Virus record (IMG/VR): IMGVR_UViG_3300031963_000020
Location: 84,341-148,340 of that record
Origin: a virus
Length of the DNA: 64,000 bases
Strand: one strand, 5' to 3'
In this document: positions 63,235 through 64,000 of the stretch, one piece after another
How positions within the stretch are numbered: the first letter of the stretch is position 1
Layout of the letters: each line of letters opens with the position of its first letter
The notes under the pieces: model-generated
The model's database searches: none
Seen by the model: only the letters and a program-made list of their open reading frames with translations
What the model was told of the DNA's origin: nothing
Program-made: the position numbers and the translations under genes

Positions 63235-63935
63235 GAATAGTTGTGGTGTGTACGTCTAGGTCAAGTGGAGCAGCTGTTGCAAATATACTAGAAAAGAAAT
63301 ATAGTCTAAACAACTTGTCAGAGGTATTTGCTGACGGAAGTGGACTAACAGGTAATATACGAACAAAGTTAAAGAAGTTGAAGAAGATAGATAACTACGT
63401 GGCACGAGTGACTAGTACCACATTTTTACAAGCAAAATATTTTACATATAAAAACTTTCCGTGGAAGATATTTGATAAGATAGTGTTGGTCGAACGAGAT
63501 ATGGTAGAAACATGCGCAAGTTGGTTTTTGACGGGATATTGCCAAATAGAAGGATATAGTGAAGCGTCAGAAATGAATACGTTTCTAGAAGAAAAACTTA
63601 AAACACCAAAAGATATTTTGTTAGACGAAGGGCAATTGCAGAATATAGTAGAGGACATAGATTTCTTCTATTCTGTTATCAAACCATATATGATAACAAA
63701 TTATCCACAGGTATGTATAATATCTCGTGAATTAGTCAGCAGACCACAAGAAGAATTTTTACCAATATTATCTAACATTCTGGGTGATGAAATTACCACA
63801 GAACATTTAGAAATACAGCGATTTCCAAAAGATTACTTAGATTTCATACAACAATCTGGATTGGCAGATGTTATAAATTCTATTAGAGAGAAATTACATG
63901 CTATACCTGATACGCCACGGGACAACGCAGTTTAA
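63231..63935 (+). CDS. Sulfotransferase-like protein 2
   Basis: A 234-residue protein related to the 61710 product: N-terminal IVVVCTSRSSGAAVANILEKKY and FDKIVLVERDMVETCASWF correspond to the two nucleotide-binding elements. The first loop is more degenerate (SRSSG). The start at 63231 follows AGGAG and overlaps the Mom-like gene by 4 nt. Same caveats as for its paralogue. Confidence 0.45.
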   Translation: MRIVVVCTSRSSGAAVANILEKKYSLNNLSEVFADGSGLTGNIRTKLKKLKKIDNYVARVTSTTFLQAKYFTYKNFPWKIFDKIVLVERDMVETCASWFLTGYCQIEGYSEASEMNTFLEEKLKTPKDILLDEGQLQNIVEDIDFFYSVIKPYMITNYPQVCIISRELVSRPQEEFLPILSNILGDEITTEHLEIQRFPKDYLDFIQQSGLADVINSIREKLHAIPDTPRDNAV

Positions 63936-64000
63936 CTCACGAGCAGAAGTGCAAGAACACGGAGAACGTATTCGTGGGTGGTTAAACATATCGTTAGACG
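63898..64000 (+). CDS. Histidine phosphatase superfamily protein, 5' part only
   Basis: Overlaps the end of the previous gene by 38 nt and runs off the window. The first 34 residues read MLYLIRHGTTQFNS, then ERIRGWLNISL. RHGTTxxN and RGW are the N-terminal signature of the phosphoglycerate mutase/histidine phosphatase family. The catalytic His is in RHG. The substrate cannot be judged from this part. Confidence 0.7.
   Translation, partial: MLYLIRHGTTQFNSRAEVQEHGERIRGWLNISLD

Overview
The window is a contiguous, one-strand block of a large tailed-phage genome of the T4 superfamily (contractile-tail myovirus). Every gene I can support lies on the + strand. The diagnostic set is the T4-type replisome and recombination machinery: gp32-like ssDNA-binding protein, UvsX recombinase, RNase H/flap nuclease, gp41-type helicase, family B polymerase gp43, sliding clamp gp45 and clamp loader gp44. 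With it come T4-like tail morphogenesis genes (gp26-like hub/chaperone, gp53-like LysM wedge, tape measure). DNA is AT-rich. Many genes carry GAGG-type ribosome binding sites, and five TTGACA-N17-TAT(A/C)(T/A)T promoters point to a bacterial host with a housekeeping sigma70 and a canonical anti-Shine-Dalgarno sequence. The host cannot be named from this sequence.

Layout. 1-130: terminator and late-promoter-like motif. 140-15170: three giant modular fibre proteins built from collagen-like and YPGWVT modules, plus accessory structural genes. 15178-22144: a zinc-binding protein, three collagen-like proteins and four low-complexity proteins (one fused to a collagen stalk) made almost wholly of [HF]-x-[ND] repeats. 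22210-25679: a radical SAM/SPASM enzyme, a small protein sharing an HADHxD motif with the enzyme's own tail, a Cys-motif/methyltransferase protein and a small ORF. 25657-27549: SNF2-like helicase. 27589-37645: tail hub, chaperone pair, tape measure and baseplate genes. 37645-44293: a divergent family A polymerase-like protein, then gp32, UvsX, flap nuclease and helicase. 44378-49552: nucleotide metabolism (cobalamin-type RNR, thioredoxin, dUTPase), an A-type Fe-S carrier, a 2OG oxygenase, a Vsr-like nuclease and an APS-kinase/nucleotidyltransferase/DUF2061 group. 49530-54389: gp43, a DUF6065-like protein, three mini-proteins and DNA ligase. 54398-57732: a tRNA-like RNA, a Mom-like GNAT, small conserved phage proteins, an HExxH protein and a JmjC/cupin-like protein. 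57751-61710: gp45, a DUF4338/DruA-like protein, gp44, a zinc ribbon and ClpP. 61710-64000: two sulfotransferase-like proteins flanking a second Mom-like protein, then the start of a histidine phosphatase.

The most promising undescribed system is the 16.6-25.5 kb block. Four repeat proteins obey a strict spacing rule (successive [HF]-x-[ND] triplets 5, 7, 9 or rarely 11 residues apart, never even). They are followed at once by a radical SAM/SPASM maturase with its own promoter, whose C-terminus and downstream partner carry HxD-containing motifs, and by a methyltransferase. I infer, without proof, a phage pathway for post-translational modification of virion fibres or a RiPP-like substrate. Other highlights are a second (family A-like) polymerase beside gp43, a likely +1 frameshift fusing two tail genes, an odd 119-nt tRNA-like RNA, and a possible sulfation module.
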